DNA of 64,000 bases from Imbricaverruca yamaguchii (lineage: Eukaryota; Arthropoda; Thecostraca; Neoverrucidae): contig JAOTOL010001461.1 in NCBI GenBank assembly GCA_034440575.1, positions 1,051,501 to 1,115,500 on the forward strand. The letters are read 5' to 3'. Below the pieces are notes generated by a model that was not told the DNA's origin, did no database searches, and saw only the letters and a list, made by a program, of their open reading frames with translations. Both the position numbers and the translations under genes were made by a program. Below, piece after piece: positions 12,265 through 25,214 of the stretch (position 1 is the stretch's first letter; the number at the start of each line of letters is the position of its first letter).

Positions 12265-12860
12265 TGCCGGCCCTACCCACCCCATCCGGCCCTACCCACC
12301 CCATCCGGCCCTACCACCCCATCCGGCCCTACCCACCCCATCCGGCCCTACCCACCCCACCCGGCCCTACCACCCCACCCGGCCCTACCCACCCCACCCG
12401 GCCCTACCCACCCCATCCGGCCCTACCCACCCCATCCGGCCCTACCCACCCCACCCGGCCCTACCACCCCATCCGGCCCTACCCACCCCATCCGGCCCTA
12501 CCCACCCCATCCGGCCCTACCCACCCCATCCGGCCCTACCCACCCCATCCGGCCCTACCCACCCCATCCGGCCCTACCCACCCCATCCGGCCCTACCCAC
12601 CCCATCCGGCCCTACCCACCCCACCCGGCCCTACCCACCCCATCCGGCCCTACCCACCCCATCCGGCCCAACGCACCCCACTCGCGCCCACACATGGGCA
12701 CCCACACCGGCCCTACCCACCCCACCCGGCCCTACCCACCCCATCCGGCCCTACCCACCCCATCCGGCCCTACCCATCCCACCCGGCCCTACCCATCCCA
12801 CCCGGCCTGCGCACCCCACCCGCGCCCACACATGGGCAGACACACCGGCCCTACCCACGC
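12265..12860. repeat. 19-bp minisatellite
   Basis: About 30 copies of a 19-bp unit, CCCTACCCACCCCATCCGG, with CCACCCGG variants and occasional 1-base deletions. Variants near 12670 and 12800 carry CGCGCCCACACATGGGCA insertions, and diverged copies persist to about 12915. The plus-strand 398-codon and 311-codon proline-rich frames over it are period-19 artefacts present in more than one phase. Confidence 0.96.
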
Positions 12861-13029
12861 CACCCGCGCCACCCGCACGTGTGGGCAGACATACCGGTCC
12901 GACCTACGCCACCCGTACCCACATGTGCGGGTAGACACGGCACCAGCTCGGTCGGCGCCTCTGGTGCGCCAGCCACGTCTACCGCCGAAGCAGCCCACCA
13001 ACGGCCACTTCAATACGCGAGCGAGACTG

Positions 13030-13330
13030 GCTCGCCTGCGCTGCTGTGTTCGGCGGTGCCGATGTCGGCCGTTTTTGCCCGGGATGGCCTATGCGACCGA
13101 TTTCTAATGATGTTAGCGACTGGCCCGGCGGTCGGCCGTAAAAATACCGCCGCCGGCGCGGCGCGCCGCCGCGGGACAACTAAAGGTCTCCAAATGCCTG
13201 TCCGGTGTCCAATTTCTCCAGGTCGAGCGCCATTATAAGTCAGGTTTATTCGGAGCTTTGGCGTACCAAATTAGGTTAGAGGCGAGGCGGTCCGGCCCGT
13301 AATCCCGGCTCTAATCGGCGCACGCTCAGC
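13030..13330. other. GC-rich patch
   Basis: CpG-dense sequence including CCGCCGGCGCGGCGCGCCGC near 13150. It could be a second island next to the 19-bp array; no gene feature is visible. Confidence 0.3.
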
Positions 13331-14303
13331 GACACAGCAGGGAGACACGACACACCACTTACTACCACGTGGGAACTACCACGACCGGCCCGTGCCGTGC
13401 CGGTCGTGAGTAGTACCCACGGATGTTCCAGCAGCTGGGGAGCCGCACTGTGTGCCGAGCACCTCTGCTCTCTTTGTCGGAGGCGTTCTTAACTCTGCAT
13501 CCAGCCGTTCCTAAATGCACTTGATTTCTGGCGCTCTGATCAGTTGTGAATGTTGGCATATTGGCCCATGACATTTATTTATCATGTTGTGCCGTAATGC
13601 ACAGATATACTTGCTCCGATTGCCAAACGCATGTTAGAGCACAGATACACGGAAGCAAGGGCTTCTAAAAAAAAACCAAGGCGTAGAGGTTACTTTCTGG
13701 TTCATGTTGGGTTCAGGTCACCCAACTCCAAGGGAAGTAGTTAAAAAGCGGGAGACGAATATAGTTGCCGAATATAGTTGATACCGTTCTATTTTATCAC
13801 GGCAGTTTCACTGAACAAAAAACGATGTCGCATCATTCAACTTGTTTTTTATTTGTATGTCGCCAGCATATTTCTCGGCCATCTTCTCATCTTTTCCTTC
13901 GAAGAAAGTAAGAAAAATGGAAGGCTGCCATTTCCAACGCCCACCAACCGAAGTGGAAAGTCAGGCCCCGCTTCCATTTCCTACGCCAATGCACATACAT
14001 GATTTACCTGCTCACATATCGAGCTACAGCAAACAAGCACATTTTATCTCTTCCCTACTTTACTGCACTACACAGTTTCCTCTGCCCGCCGTCATGTTGT
14101 CTCACAATTCACAGACACTCTTTGTCCGTGCCCATGCTACACTACAGTGCACGATGCACATACATGCTGTGTCTGTTCGCATAGTGCACGTTTATGTAGT
14201 GCACACGTTGCATAGTTCATAGTGATTGGCGCACATTGCATAGATAAGCTTCATGTTTGCTTCCATGCTGTGGTCACCTTATTAGTTCGCTCGCCCTCGT
14301 ACA
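13331..14303. other. unique sequence, nothing firm recognised
   Basis: There is no recognisable coding. The 14030-14240 part has loosely recurring GTGCACATACATG-like strings that may be a decayed repeat. Confidence 0.4.
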
Positions 14304-15138
14304 TTAACCCGTCCCGTCTCGGGGGGTCTTCAATCGCCCCCCTCAGGTTTTCCACGGATAGCGGACGAACGGCGCGCGGCAGCGCGCCCAAATTTGGCAT
14401 ACCTTTTCCCACATTAATTTGACATGCTGATTAAAAAAATTTAGGTCAGGTCATCTAGAGTCAACGAGTTGGTCAAGGTCAAGTGAGGTTACCTCCCAAA
14501 AAGTTCAACCAATCGTAACGCTTTAAAGGATACAGATATTTTAATGGAACTTTCAGCGTTTGCTTATCTATACGGATGCAACAAAACGTACGTGTGAAAT
14601 TTTTTTTATTTCGTTTTTGACTACATATAAATGTTTGGTATTTGCCAACTCGCAGTTCAAATACAATAAAGTAAGCACTTTTTATTAGGGATAGTTGACT
14701 TCCAACAATGTTTCTCGGTCTGCTCTATCCAATGGAAAAGGAAAATTAGAGAAAACTTGAAAGCCGAAAATTTTGAAATTTTCAAAAAAATAAGATTTTT
14801 ATTTTTGTGGGGCCCAAAAAATATAGCGCTGGTCAATTTCGCTGTCCTGTTCTCATTTCAAATAAATTTTTTTCTTCATATATCCCCAAAATGAACTTCC
14901 CAGAGTCAGAAACATAATGTAAGTCGTGAAAAGTCGTGAAAATCTAGCCCCCTGGTGACATCACTTTTTGGAGAAAATTGTTTTTGAGGGTGGACCCGGA
15001 ACCTAATTGTCGAGGGCTTTCCGATGATACCTCTTTCGTTTTCGTGCGATGCTTAGTTTGGATTTTATCGGGGGTCTTCAACCGCCCCCCCCCCGAGACG
15101 GGGTGTGAGGAGTTGACCGGAAAGACGGCGCGGGTCAA
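14304..15138 (+). mobile_element. TTAA miniature transposon A2 (family A)
   Basis: The element is 14308-15134 (827 bp). The left flank is TTAA (14304-14307) and the right flank TCAA (15135-15138). The left terminus is CCCGTCCCGTCTCGGGGGG and the right terminus GACGGCGCGGG. A subterminal GGTCTTCAACCGCCCCCC occurs near both ends, on the right followed by GAGACGGGG. TCAAGGTCAAGTGAGGTTA lies at 14473-14491. The element is non-coding and AT-rich in the middle. Its right target site is directly joined to element B2. Confidence 0.88.
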
Positions 15139-16412
15139 CAACGGAGGGCCCGGAAAATTACGAAGGATAACTGGCTAGCAGAAATTCGTAGGGTGGATGG
15201 GCACGATAGTGAACTCTATTGTGTGCAAATTTCATGACCTTAGGTCAGTATCTTCAAGGTCAAATGCGGTCAAAATAGCAAAATGTTCTGGTTCTTGCGT
15301 GGATTGGCTTGTCATTGTTATAGATCGCTGTGATTGTGTTCAAATGCTCCAAAATTGGCATTAACGATGTTTTGGACATTATTAATGATGCAATACAGAT
15401 GTCAGATCCGCCATTTGACCTCAGGTCACTTATATAGGGGCACTTTAGCAGATCATTACCGTAACCGGGCTGCCCACCCGACTGTTCCGTTGGGCGGTTC
15501 GGCACAATCGGCTTCGCAAAGAAAAGAGTGAAATACGTGAATACAGTATGGAAACGCTTAGGCACACAATGACAAACAGTAGATTTCGGGATGTGTAGGG
15601 AGTAACATGTAAAGTGACATCAATCGCATGATAGTCATTTGCATTTTGTACAATATTCAAGTTGACCAAATTTGGTTCTATTAGCCTGTCATGAAGTTGA
15701 CCTGACTTGACCTCGGCGACCTGACATGACTTTTAAATTATGTAACACAACAAAATGCATCAAACAAGTCGCTAGTGTTCTCCAGAACAGTTCCCTTTTG
15801 CCAATATACGGGAAGTGCATCAGCGCCGATTTTTGTGGTCTGGTGGTGCGAATTGTTTTTATTTTAACGAATCCTAACTTGAAAAGTGTTCGGCCGATTT
15901 GCATTTTTCTTACTTTAACCAATGTGCAGGTCATTTCCAAGTAGGTACGCAAAAAGTAGCGTATATCGGCCGGGACAAGATGGAGTTATGTACGAAAAAT
16001 CGGAGTGGTTGGCGGATTTCGCCATCCCCTCCAGGACGTGTGTTAACCTGTCATAAACTTGACCTGACTTGATCTCGTTTACCTGACATGACTTTGAAAC
16101 AATATAGTATAACAATGTACACCAAACAAGTCGCTAGTTTTGACAGGAATACTTCCCTTTTGCCAATATACTGGAAGCGCATCAGCGCCGATATTTGTGG
16201 TCTGGCGCTGCGAAAATGTTTTGACTTGAGCGACCCCTAACTCGATACATTTTCGTTCGATTCGTATTTTTCTTACTGTAGGCAACGCGCCGGTCATTTA
16301 TAAGCAGGTACACAAACAATGGCGTATATCGGCCGGTAAAATCTGGAGTTATCTACGAAAAACCGGAGGGGTGGGCGGATTTCGCCCCCCCCCCCTCCAG
16401 GGCGCGTGTTAA
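15135..16412 (+). mobile_element. TTAA element B2 (family B, duplicated 3' module)
   Basis: The element is about 15139-16408. The right end reads CCAGGGCGCGTG followed by TTAA (16409-16412). The left terminus is damaged: CAACGGAGGGCCCGGAAAAT replaces the expected CACGCGCCCTGGAGGGCCTC. A complete right end followed by TTAA also occurs internally (16043-16046), after which a partial ~365-bp copy of the 3' module, beginning CCTGTCAT, repeats to the outer right end. Motifs: TCAAGGTCAAATGCGGTCA at 15254-15272 and the everted AGGTCA pair TGACCTCAGGTCA at 15416-15428. It has no ORF of note. Confidence 0.85.
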
Positions 16413-16504
16413 AAAAACACGCAGCAACGCCTTGTCGTTGTCCCATTCGTTATTGGAGTAGACAACCATTTATTGTTATTTTCCAGCCTCACAGCCTGTT
16501 ACTT

Positions 16505-16900
16505 CCAGAAGTGTATTGCAATGCACATATTTAGTATGTGGATTCCTGTACTTCACAGTACACGAACATATTGTATCGCTTCCTATTCTTTTCACAAAAC
16601 GCTTATGTTTCCATTTTGAATTTTGCACTTTGTATTTTCATCATTTCTTGCATTTTGCACAATACACAAACCTACTTTATCGCTTTCCATACTTTGCTAT
16701 CATACACCAACATAGTTTGTGAGTCCCCGTACTTTTCGCAATACATGGCTGTAGTTTGTCGCTTCTCATACTGTATTACAGTACAGAGATAAGGGTACTT
16801 TGTCCCTTTCCAAACCTTGCTACCGCACTCAGGTATAGTGAGGATAGTGTGCATAATCCCAAAACTTTCCACAGTACACAAACATTTTTTGTCCGTCGAC
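16505..16900. repeat. decayed ~45-50-bp tandem repeat
   Basis: Strings such as CGCTTTCCATACTTTGC and ACACAAACATA or ACCAACATAGTTTGT recur about every 45-50 bp with heavy divergence. The period is approximate. Confidence 0.55.
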
Positions 16901-17184
16901 TTGTCACGCCGCAGAGCACAGAAAGCATAGGAACCGGTTCGCAGTTGGGAGAAGTAGGAACCGCCTCCAATTCATTTCCATCCATGCAGCAACACATGGC
17001 TGACACGAGAAGCTCATCCGAGTTGGTGGAGAAGCCGTCTCACCTGCTCCATGTCACACAGTCTACTCAACTCTGTCACACCGACACAGAGCCACGCCGC
17101 TTGTGCCCGCTCTGGCCGAGGTGCCATACCACTCCACTCGGTGCTCGTGACATGGAGTCATGTGGCACGCGGTCATATCTGTGT

Positions 17185-17312
17185 CGTCACCAGTTAGTAT
17201 CGTCGCCAGTTAGTACCGTCGCCAGTTAGTACCGCCGTCAGTTAGTACCGTCGCCAGTTAGTACCGTCGCCAGCTAGTACCATCACTAGTTAGTACCGTC
17301 GTTAGTTAAAAA
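17185..17312. repeat. 16-bp minisatellite
   Basis: About eight copies of ACCGTCGCCAGTTAGT with single-base changes (GCCGTCAGTTAGT, ATCACTAGTTAGT). Confidence 0.92.
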
Positions 17313-17898
17313 CCCCGTTCCATAAAGTTGATCTCACATTTCATCAGTGACATTGGAATTGTTGTGGAATATGCACGGTTGCAGGTTGTCACGATTATCT
17401 GAGGACAACGGGGCAAAGAGTAACGCTTGTACCCTCACATAAATGTGCCAGAGGTGAGCTGTGTGAAGCGCCGTGCCACACCAGTTCACCTGGGAAGCAC
17501 GCTGCACTGAACCCCCTACTGACATACTGTACCGCAGTGCATCACCGTGGTCCCCCGTGGCGTTTGCCCTGCCTTCTGCGGGCAAATTGCGTCATTACAT
17601 TAACGCAGTACACCCCAGGGTATGATTGGTGGTGTCGGAATATGCAGGGGGCATAACGGCAGCGCCAGCCGAATAGGTCGCCGCAGCAGGTGGCACCACT
17701 CGAAACTGCACGGGGCGCGCAGCCATCCGGGCGGTCCAGGATTAAACTAAGACCGTGGCGGTGACGACCATTAGTGTAACACCGCTTGCGGCGCCACCTG
17801 CACTTCACCAAACCACAGGCGGCATGCAGTGAGCCGCGTGTATCCGGACTCGGGAGTCGTTGGATATACTTCTGGGTACATCCAATGAGACGAATTTG
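17313..17898. other. unique sequence beside SINE 1
   Basis: Moderately GC-rich sequence with no recognisable repeat or coding signature. Confidence 0.45.
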
Positions 17899-18085
17899 GG
17901 GCGGGGATGGCCGAGTGGTTAAGGTGTTCGGCCTCTGGGTACCAAGTGTCCCGGGTTCGACGCCCGCACCGATCAGGACATTTCCAAATCCCGCGGCCCA
18001 CCGGCGAAACAGTGTGGGCGGCGTCATTAGCCGTGAATGTGCATGCAGTGCGTAGTGAACCACCCAATAAACAAACAAACAACGA
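17899..18085 (+). mobile_element. tRNA-derived SINE, copy 1
   Basis: Pol III internal promoter signals are present: box A TGGCCGAGTGG at 17908-17918 and box B GGTTCGACGCC at 17954-17964. The head resembles a tRNA of the Leu/Ser type. A body of about 100 bp (CCCGCGGCCCACCGGCG, then GTGTGGGCGGCG) and a tail AATAAACAAACAAAC follow. The same head-body-tail order recurs at 46240 and, reversed, at 58343. SINEs of this design move with LINE machinery. Target-site duplications are not clear at this copy. Confidence 0.88.
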
Positions 18086-20821
18086 ATGCAATGAATCCAA
18101 TGCATCCATGAGCCGAAAAGGTAGATAAGTGCGGATCACGATGCATGCCCCAACCTGCCACTGATTGGGGTCACATACTACCTTTTCTTTAAAATATTTC
18201 AGATGCACAAAACCAACACAAAGTAGCTATCGACTTGCAACTATCTGTACCTCACCAGTCCCAGTATCAGTACTAGTACTTGCAACGCTCAGTACATTCT
18301 GTCATATCGTTTTTCACCTGGTCGCTTCTTTGTTTCGAAGTAATGCTTGACCAACAGTTAGCACGCCGTCAAGGATTAGTCTCCTTAAGCTTCCACGTAT
18401 ACCAATATACCGTCTGGGAACGCGTGTTACATCTGGATGGCATATTTCTGGTTGAGGAACGCTTCAGCACATCACAAGCCACTTGGGTCGATTCCCTCCC
18501 GATAATCTTCCTCTTGGAGTGCGTTTTCACACCCACCGCACCTTCGGGGTGACCCGTGGCGCATGAGACGCGAGAGGAATGACATTCAGCATGACCTTTG
18601 ACGTGCGCGGCGCGAACGTTAATGCGTCCAAAATGTGGCACATGTTCAACCCAAACACTCTTTTAAATATTTAAATTGTAATTAAACTTTGTTCGCAACA
18701 GCTTTGACCCACCCGAACGTGTGTAGTGCGCTCTTTAGCCGTCGTTCAGCACACATGCGGCTATTCCAGAGGCAGCAACAGCCATGCTGGGAGCATAAAT
18801 TAACTGCATCTTATCCGAGTAGCCAACTCTGAAGCAATGCTTTAACTTTGCTTCAATGTACCTTAAGGTGAGGCACCTTTGCTTTGCTTTATTTTAAGGA
18901 GGAACTCCCTCTGGGCGCCCTTATGAGCATGATACGTCCACGACCGCCGATCACACAATTTGCCACCTCTGCCTACGTCACCTGCTGATCCCAAATGAGC
19001 GGAAATTGTTGGATGGTCCTCGAAGATTAAACTGCACGTCTCTCTTTCGAGACTGCCTTTGGTGGCCAGAAAACAAGGACGTCTTATTTCCTGATTTACA
19101 CGATTCGTATCTCTTTGCGACCCTGCCTACACATTCGCCCCTACTTTTTCTCATCGAACTATTTATATCGAGATTACCGCGTCCTCCGCAATCCTGTCGT
19201 TGCTAGGGAAAACCGACCTTGAGACGAGGCTTCAACGTCATCTGACACTGGCATCAGCTTCATCTGGGATAAAGCAGGAGCCCACAAAATGTATGATTAG
19301 GTGCAAGAACTACATCATTGATAGAGTTTTTGGGATGATTGGCCAACACCTATTGAGCTACCTTTGGTACTGTTCTCACGCATATTAAGGTTGCTCTATG
19401 AGGATGATCAGCTATCTTTTTTCTTTTCAAAAGGAACATCTGATAGAGGCGGTGTAGACATGAAGCCACAGTAAAAGTTGTCAGGCTTAATAAGAGCTAC
19501 GGGTGTCATCTTTGTTAAGTTTATGCAAGGAAGAAGGAGAGAAGAAGAGAAGAAAAGAGGAAAAACCAGAGTTTGTCTCAAATACATGGTGACGAAGGCT
19601 CGCAGACCCCACACAATTCAACTCAGGATATCTTCTGGAGCGCAATAATAGCCTATTTGTGTCGCATTTCACCTTCATTAGCTGCGAAATAGGCAACGTC
19701 TTGGGTTGCATGAAGCAGCATTGCGATAAAATATGCATGCCTAAGTGAAGCAACATGCATGTGCATTGCACCACGTGCTCCTCTGAAACCTTTAGCGCAC
19801 CGCACACCGTGCAAGTTGGCTGCTCCTCGCCTCTCCGGGCGGCTACCGAAGCCAGAAGAAGCGAGTCTGCGACGACGTCTCGGCTGGCCGGCGTTTGGCA
19901 TCGCTCGCCCGGCTCTCCCCAACTCGGGGGTGATGCGACCGCCTGCTTCAGCAGCCAGTACGTGCTCTTTGTGGATACGGGAGGAAGAGTGATAGTTCAG
20001 CTGTGCTGTGTGGCTGACTATTTATGACGATGCTATGTGCGTGGTTTCTGCTACCTCACGAGTCCACATGTTTACCGAGGGGAAAACTGAACATCTTTTG
20101 TTGGGTCAACCATCAAAAACGCGCCTTACCATCCTGACGACGAATGGAGACCACATCTGCCGACCCAAGTGCAATGCAGACCATCGTGTATCGTAGACTA
20201 ATTGCATAAGTGCTGTTGCGAGTACCATCCATGGCCCGTGTAGTGAAGAGCACCTCAGACGCCAGACGAGTTTCATTTCCGGGAGGACCAGCGTGGACCT
20301 CAGATAATGACGGTTAGGCATTCAGCAAGCCGACAGGCCGACATCGACACTACTTCCCATTCAAGTGAAACAGGTCATTCTTTCCAAGCACTGACGTCAA
20401 CATGGAGATTTATCATCCAGCTGAGTTCAATAGTGCATCTGTGACAAATGTAGCTATGGTTGCAGACAGATATTGTGTCTGAAGACCAATAGCTGCCATT
20501 GGCAATGGCTTCTCGATGGACATCGGGCGCGCCACTTCATCTGGGAACGAATTGATGGTCGACCAAAAAAGAACTGGCGTGCCAGAAGATAGGCTAAAAC
20601 AACAGCTGCAAGATAAATGATGGAGCGTCCAATTAATGACCAGATATCTGTCCTCAGCGTTGACAGAAGAAAGACAAAGCCTTCAAGACCGCTCCTCCAA
20701 AACCGCAATGGAAGAGCATTAGCAGAGCTCGGTCGTCCTCGCCGAGCCAAGCGGTGACTACCTACCACATTTTGTTCCGCAGTCGCATGAAGCATCTCAC
20801 TTGATCATGCTTATGCTAACA
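18086..20821. other. unique sequence, nothing recognised
   Basis: This is the longest stretch here without an obvious repeat. Frames of up to about 113 codons are present on both strands without recognisable motifs. Exons of an unrecognised gene cannot be excluded. Confidence 0.45.
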
Positions 20822-20945
20822 TGGCCATGGTCACCCCAGCTGTTCATATTCCGGCCATGGTCATCCAACTGTTCACAGTCCGACCATCGTCACCCAACTG
20901 TTCCCCTTCCGACCATGGTTATCCAGCTGCCCACTTCGGCCCTGG
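20822..20945. repeat. 29-bp repeat, four copies
   Basis: Four diverged copies of CCATGGTCATCCAACTGTTC plus nine further bases (TCCGACC at the end) in tandem. Confidence 0.85.
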
Positions 20946-21344
20946 TCGAACGGTGCGCAGACAGAGACGGGGCAACATTTCCTCGAAGATTAAAGGCATC
21001 CTATTTTGAAACATGCTAAAAGTAGTCAAACTAATGTTAGCTTCACAAGGATCGTCTGAAATCAAGTTTTGTGATGGCCCGGTTGGAAGACCGATTAGTT
21101 TCAACTTCATTACTTTTACAGCGAGCAGTCTTTGGGAAGGAAGAACCTAAACTCAAATTAGCTCAGCTATTTCTTTGCAAAATGCTCAATTGTTTGTGAA
21201 AAATCTTATTTTGTGAAATGTGTTATTGAGACTCTACGTCAGTGACTAAGAAACAAATCGTAAGCTGAATTATGTGATATCGACAATATCATTACAAATA
21301 TGTGTTGATCAGATATATTTTGTGTTTGCCTTGTTTCCTGTTCC
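20946..21344. other. unique sequence, nothing recognised
   Basis: AT-rich linker between two small minisatellites. Confidence 0.45.
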
Positions 21345-21525
21345 GCAATCAGATGTTTGTTTTGTTGTGTCCTGCTGCGCCTCCAGATGCTTGATTTCAG
21401 GTCTCCGCCCTGCCTCAGATGCATATTTTGAGGTCACTGTCCTGTATCAGATGCTTGTTTCGAGGTCTATGTCCATCTTCAGAGGGTGCTTGTCTTGAGG
21501 TCTCTGTCCTGCTTCAGATACCTAT
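21345..21525. repeat. ~32-bp repeat, five to six copies
   Basis: CAGATGCTTGTTTTGAGGTC followed by TCTGTCCTGCTT recurs with divergence. The clearest copies are 21417-21515. Confidence 0.85.
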
Positions 21526-22320
21526 AGGTCTCCACATATAGGTGTTATTAACGACACATTAAATGGAGCAAACAGATGCCCAGTTGTCTACAGGATTAAT
21601 TTATGTTTTGAAGAAGGCGCAGATCTCCTAAGGCAGCATTAAGTGCATGTATTCTGTGAAAATTGGGAAACAATGCGGAGCCGAAGCAAGTATGCAAGTC
21701 ATTGCACGAGACAATAAGAATAAACGGAACAATACTTCCTCACCAGATTTACTGCTTGGTAAGCATAGTTCAATTGGTTTTAACTCTGGATGTCCGAGCG
21801 GTTCACGAATCCTTGTTCTTTGACTCTTGCTCTATGAATAGGACACGTCAGCTTGGATTTCATGTACCCGCATTTCCTTCCTTGCCTAGGGTATCGATCT
21901 GACCGTATCTCGACATTTGCCCTTATTGTTTCTCGCTGGGATTGACCACATCCTCAATTAGGAAGAACACAGTAAGGCATGCTACTTAATGTCGGATTGG
22001 AAGAATAATCTTATTATCGTAACATTCGAAAAACTCAAGCACGCAGGTCCGAAACTTCTGCTATGTCACCGCAACCGTCCATCACCTCTTTGTCTTGTTT
22101 TATGGCTAAATGAGCAACTGCTGATTGTCTCTAAATGTTGAGCATAAAATATCCTTTTCTTCTTACGAGCCCCGAGTGGACTCGCAACTTTTTTTGCATA
22201 CACATCTACTCGGGCCTATTCTTATTTTTATTCTGGAACAAGGGCTTCCTAGGACCCTGGACAAAGGCCCCTGGGTCATCGCATTTCCACAACTTCAACG
22301 AACGCTTACTCAGATAAAGC
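21526..22320. other. unique sequence, nothing recognised
   Basis: No repeat or recognisable coding up to the TTAA of element A3. Confidence 0.45.
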
Positions 22321-23151
22321 TTAACCCGTCCCGTCTCTGGGGGGGTCTTCAACCGCCCCCTGAGGTCTTTCATGGATAGCGGACGAACGGCGAGGGGCAA
22401 CGCGCTCGAATTTGGCAAACCTTTTCCCACATCAATTTTGCACGATGTTTCAAAATTTTGAAGTCAGGTCTTTTAAGGTCAACGAGTTAGTCAAGGTCAA
22501 GTGAGGTCACCTCCAAAAAAGTTCAACCAGTCGTCACGCTTTAACGGATACAGATATTTTAATGAAACTTTCAGCATTTGCTTATCTTTACGGATGCAAC
22601 AAAGCGTATGAGCTGAATTTTTCAATTGTTTTCATTTTTGACTACATATAAATTTTGTGTATTTGCCAAATTACAGTTCAAATAGAGGATTCTGGCTAAA
22701 GTAAGCATTTTTATTAGGGTAAGTTGACTTCCAACAACGTGTCCCGGTCTGCTCTACCCATTGGAAGACGAAATTTAAAGAAATCTTGAGAACTCTTTTT
22801 TAAAAACATATATATTTTTGGGGTCCCAAAAATCATAGCCCTGGTCGGTTTCGCTGTCCTTTTCTCATTCCAAATAAATTTTGTTTTTTCACATATCCTC
22901 AAAAATGAACTCCCAGAGTCAAAAACATAATGTAAGTGGTGAAAAGTCATGAAAATCTAGCCCCCTGGTAACGTCACTTTTGGGGGGAAACTGTTTTGGA
23001 GGGGTACACGGACCCTACTCGTCAAGCTCTTTCCGATGACACCTCTTTCGTTTTCGTGCCATGGTTAGTTTGGATTTTAGAGGGGATCTTCAACCGCCCC
23101 CCCCCCCGATACGGGGTGGGAGGATTTGACCGGAAAGACGGCGCGGGTTAA
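22321..23151 (+). mobile_element. TTAA miniature transposon A3 (family A, best-preserved ends)
   Basis: The element is 22325-23147 (823 bp) with intact TTAA on both sides (22321-22324 and 23148-23151). The left terminus is CCCGTCCCGTCTC; the right terminus is GACGGCGCGGG, whose complement CCCGCGCCGTC matches 9 of 11 bases. It carries a perfect AGGTCA direct repeat with 4-bp spacer inside TCAAGGTCAAGTGAGGTCA (22491-22509), 166 bp from the left end. Subterminal poly-C tracts are present near both ends. It has no ORF and is therefore non-autonomous. Confidence 0.92.
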
Positions 23152-23678
23152 AGGCTTCGATTGTTTCATCTGACTTGCAAGACGGACCTAATTTTATACC
23201 TGACTTGGTCGGTCGAGTTTGACGACATCCATGGATCGGCCAACCCACATGGTGGATTTTGTTTTAGCAGCAGCCCAAAAATATCTAATCAAAATACGGA
23301 GTAGGTATTATAACTGAGCATGTGCCAAATCGCTCTTCAATTTTGCGATTGATATGAAATGCTGATTGTTTCCAGATTGCAGCTACATGATAAATATTTC
23401 ATCACATACAGGTAGCCAGAGCCACTTGAAGATGGTTCCATCAGTGGTGACGGGGATAACTTCGATCGATTCAGCTATGGTCTCAACCCGTAAATCCATT
23501 TGTCTTACTCTCACCATTCCCATGCCATCGAGTTCGCACGATATGCAGTTCAGTGTGAGCATCCTTCAAATTGATCAGACAGTTACTTGAGCATCGTGGG
23601 AGCAATAGCTTTCGATTAAGAGAAGTTTCGCCAGGTACCCCATTTGGTAGTGCTAACAGCGTGCTGCAAAATATATAC

Positions 23679-23684
<6 letters not shown>
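23152..23684. other. unique sequence, nothing recognised
   Basis: No repeat or recognisable coding between A3 and the (TA)n tract. Confidence 0.45.

Positions 23685-23754
<70 letters not shown>
23685..23754. repeat. (TA)n microsatellite
   Basis: About 34 uninterrupted TA dinucleotides. Confidence 0.98.
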
Positions 23755-23756
<2 letters not shown>

Positions 23757-25214
23757 CCCTTTACCATACCACGATAAATCATGAAACAAAATAACATGGC
23801 TTCCAAGAAAATCGTGAGGATCCAAAAGTGGGCTGCTCAATTTGTTGTGATTGCAGCAATCGCTCCTTGCGGAATGAATCTACCTGATGGTTTTTGTTGC
23901 GTGATTATGGGCATGACGATGCAAAGCTCAGTGCTTGTTGCGAGATTCTAGGTATGACGTTCAAAGTTCAGTGCTGGCAAGGACCGAACTTGCAAACAGG
24001 AATCACGCAACATTTTGCGTGGTTCTTGTTCGCAATACTCTATGCCGATGAAAAGCTGATCAGTTTGCCGCACATTTTGTATCCAATGCATATGGGTGGG
24101 CAAGTAATCACATCTGGAAATGATTCGTATGAAATTAATGCAGTTATGAAAATACAAGCCTTGCATTGTGTTATTCGCTTGCAGTTTCTGCTAAGCGCTG
24201 AATTGATGTCAGTCCCTAACCTTTTGTGAAATTGGTTTCACATAATTACTCTTCGACCGTGGACGCATGGTCCATGGGACACAGTCAATGGGAACACAGT
24301 CACAAACACAGTCCATGGGACCTGTATTCGAAATGTATTTCGAAGTGTATTCCAAAATAGATTAGTGGCAGCGTTCCCTGGTGCAAAACCTTACAATATG
24401 CGCCGTAATTTCCAACCTACGTGGTATACCCGTAATGACCGAACACAAACACGAAGTACAATCGAACAGAAAAGGCTTTCTTTTGCTTAGACACTATGAA
24501 TATGCGTTGCAGATATATGCTTATGCGCTGTTGGCATTAAATTAACAGCAGTAATCCACATATTGGTTCTCGAACAAAGAAGGTTGGATATTTCCCTTAC
24601 CCAGCCATCGATACCACCACCTAGATTATTCCACTGAACAAAGTATTTCGTGGGATCTCCTCGAAACTTGTAATGAATGGAAGTCGGCCACTGTGGTGTC
24701 CAGTGACGGCAGAGTCTTCTGCAAGTTCTTGAAGTAGCTACCGCTCGTTGGCAGAACCTTACAAAATATTCAGCACCTGTGCTGAACTCTAGGGGTCGTT
24801 TTCTTCAACACGTATTGTCAGATACACATGCTGAGGAAATCGTTTGCCCTCTATCCAGAATAGCATTAATTGAGCTTGGTATTCACGGTCATCTCTGGCT
24901 AGAACTGGAGGCTTCCCAGGCCGCCAGCTCGATCATTGGAAACGGGAGTCATTACATCTCCTAGACAACGAAGTAAATTTGGACAAAATGGTCGTAAACT
25001 GATCCCCGACCGTCTCAGAAATTGGTACAAATTGGTGCCTTTGTTGGAAAGTCACAGAGTGCGCGTTATGTTCACGAATCAGAGCCCAAGGTTTGTCGAA
25101 TGTGATCAAAACATTACTGCGAGATGACTGTCACATGTTTTCGCAGCTAAGCTGGTTTGTCCGGTAGAAATTCAGCAAACGCTTCATCTACTTCACTATC
25201 GCTCACCAGCGATA
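23755..25214. other. unique sequence, nothing firm recognised
   Basis: A local cluster of GTCCATGGGAC/GGGACACAGTC strings at 24265-24325 is the only internal structure noticed. A 111-codon frame (23894-24229, plus) has no recognisable domain. Confidence 0.45.

Noticed and set aside
12042..13238. 398-codon proline-rich frame
   Set aside because: Explained by the 19-bp array flanked by GC-rich sequence. The same array is open in another plus frame (12172-13107).
17899..18085. A tRNA gene (Leu/Ser-like) here and at 46240 and 58343
   Set aside because: Pol III boxes are present, but the cloverleaf is not completed by an acceptor stem. The sequence continues into a shared body and AATAAAC tail, and the copies are dispersed with a target duplication, so it is a SINE.
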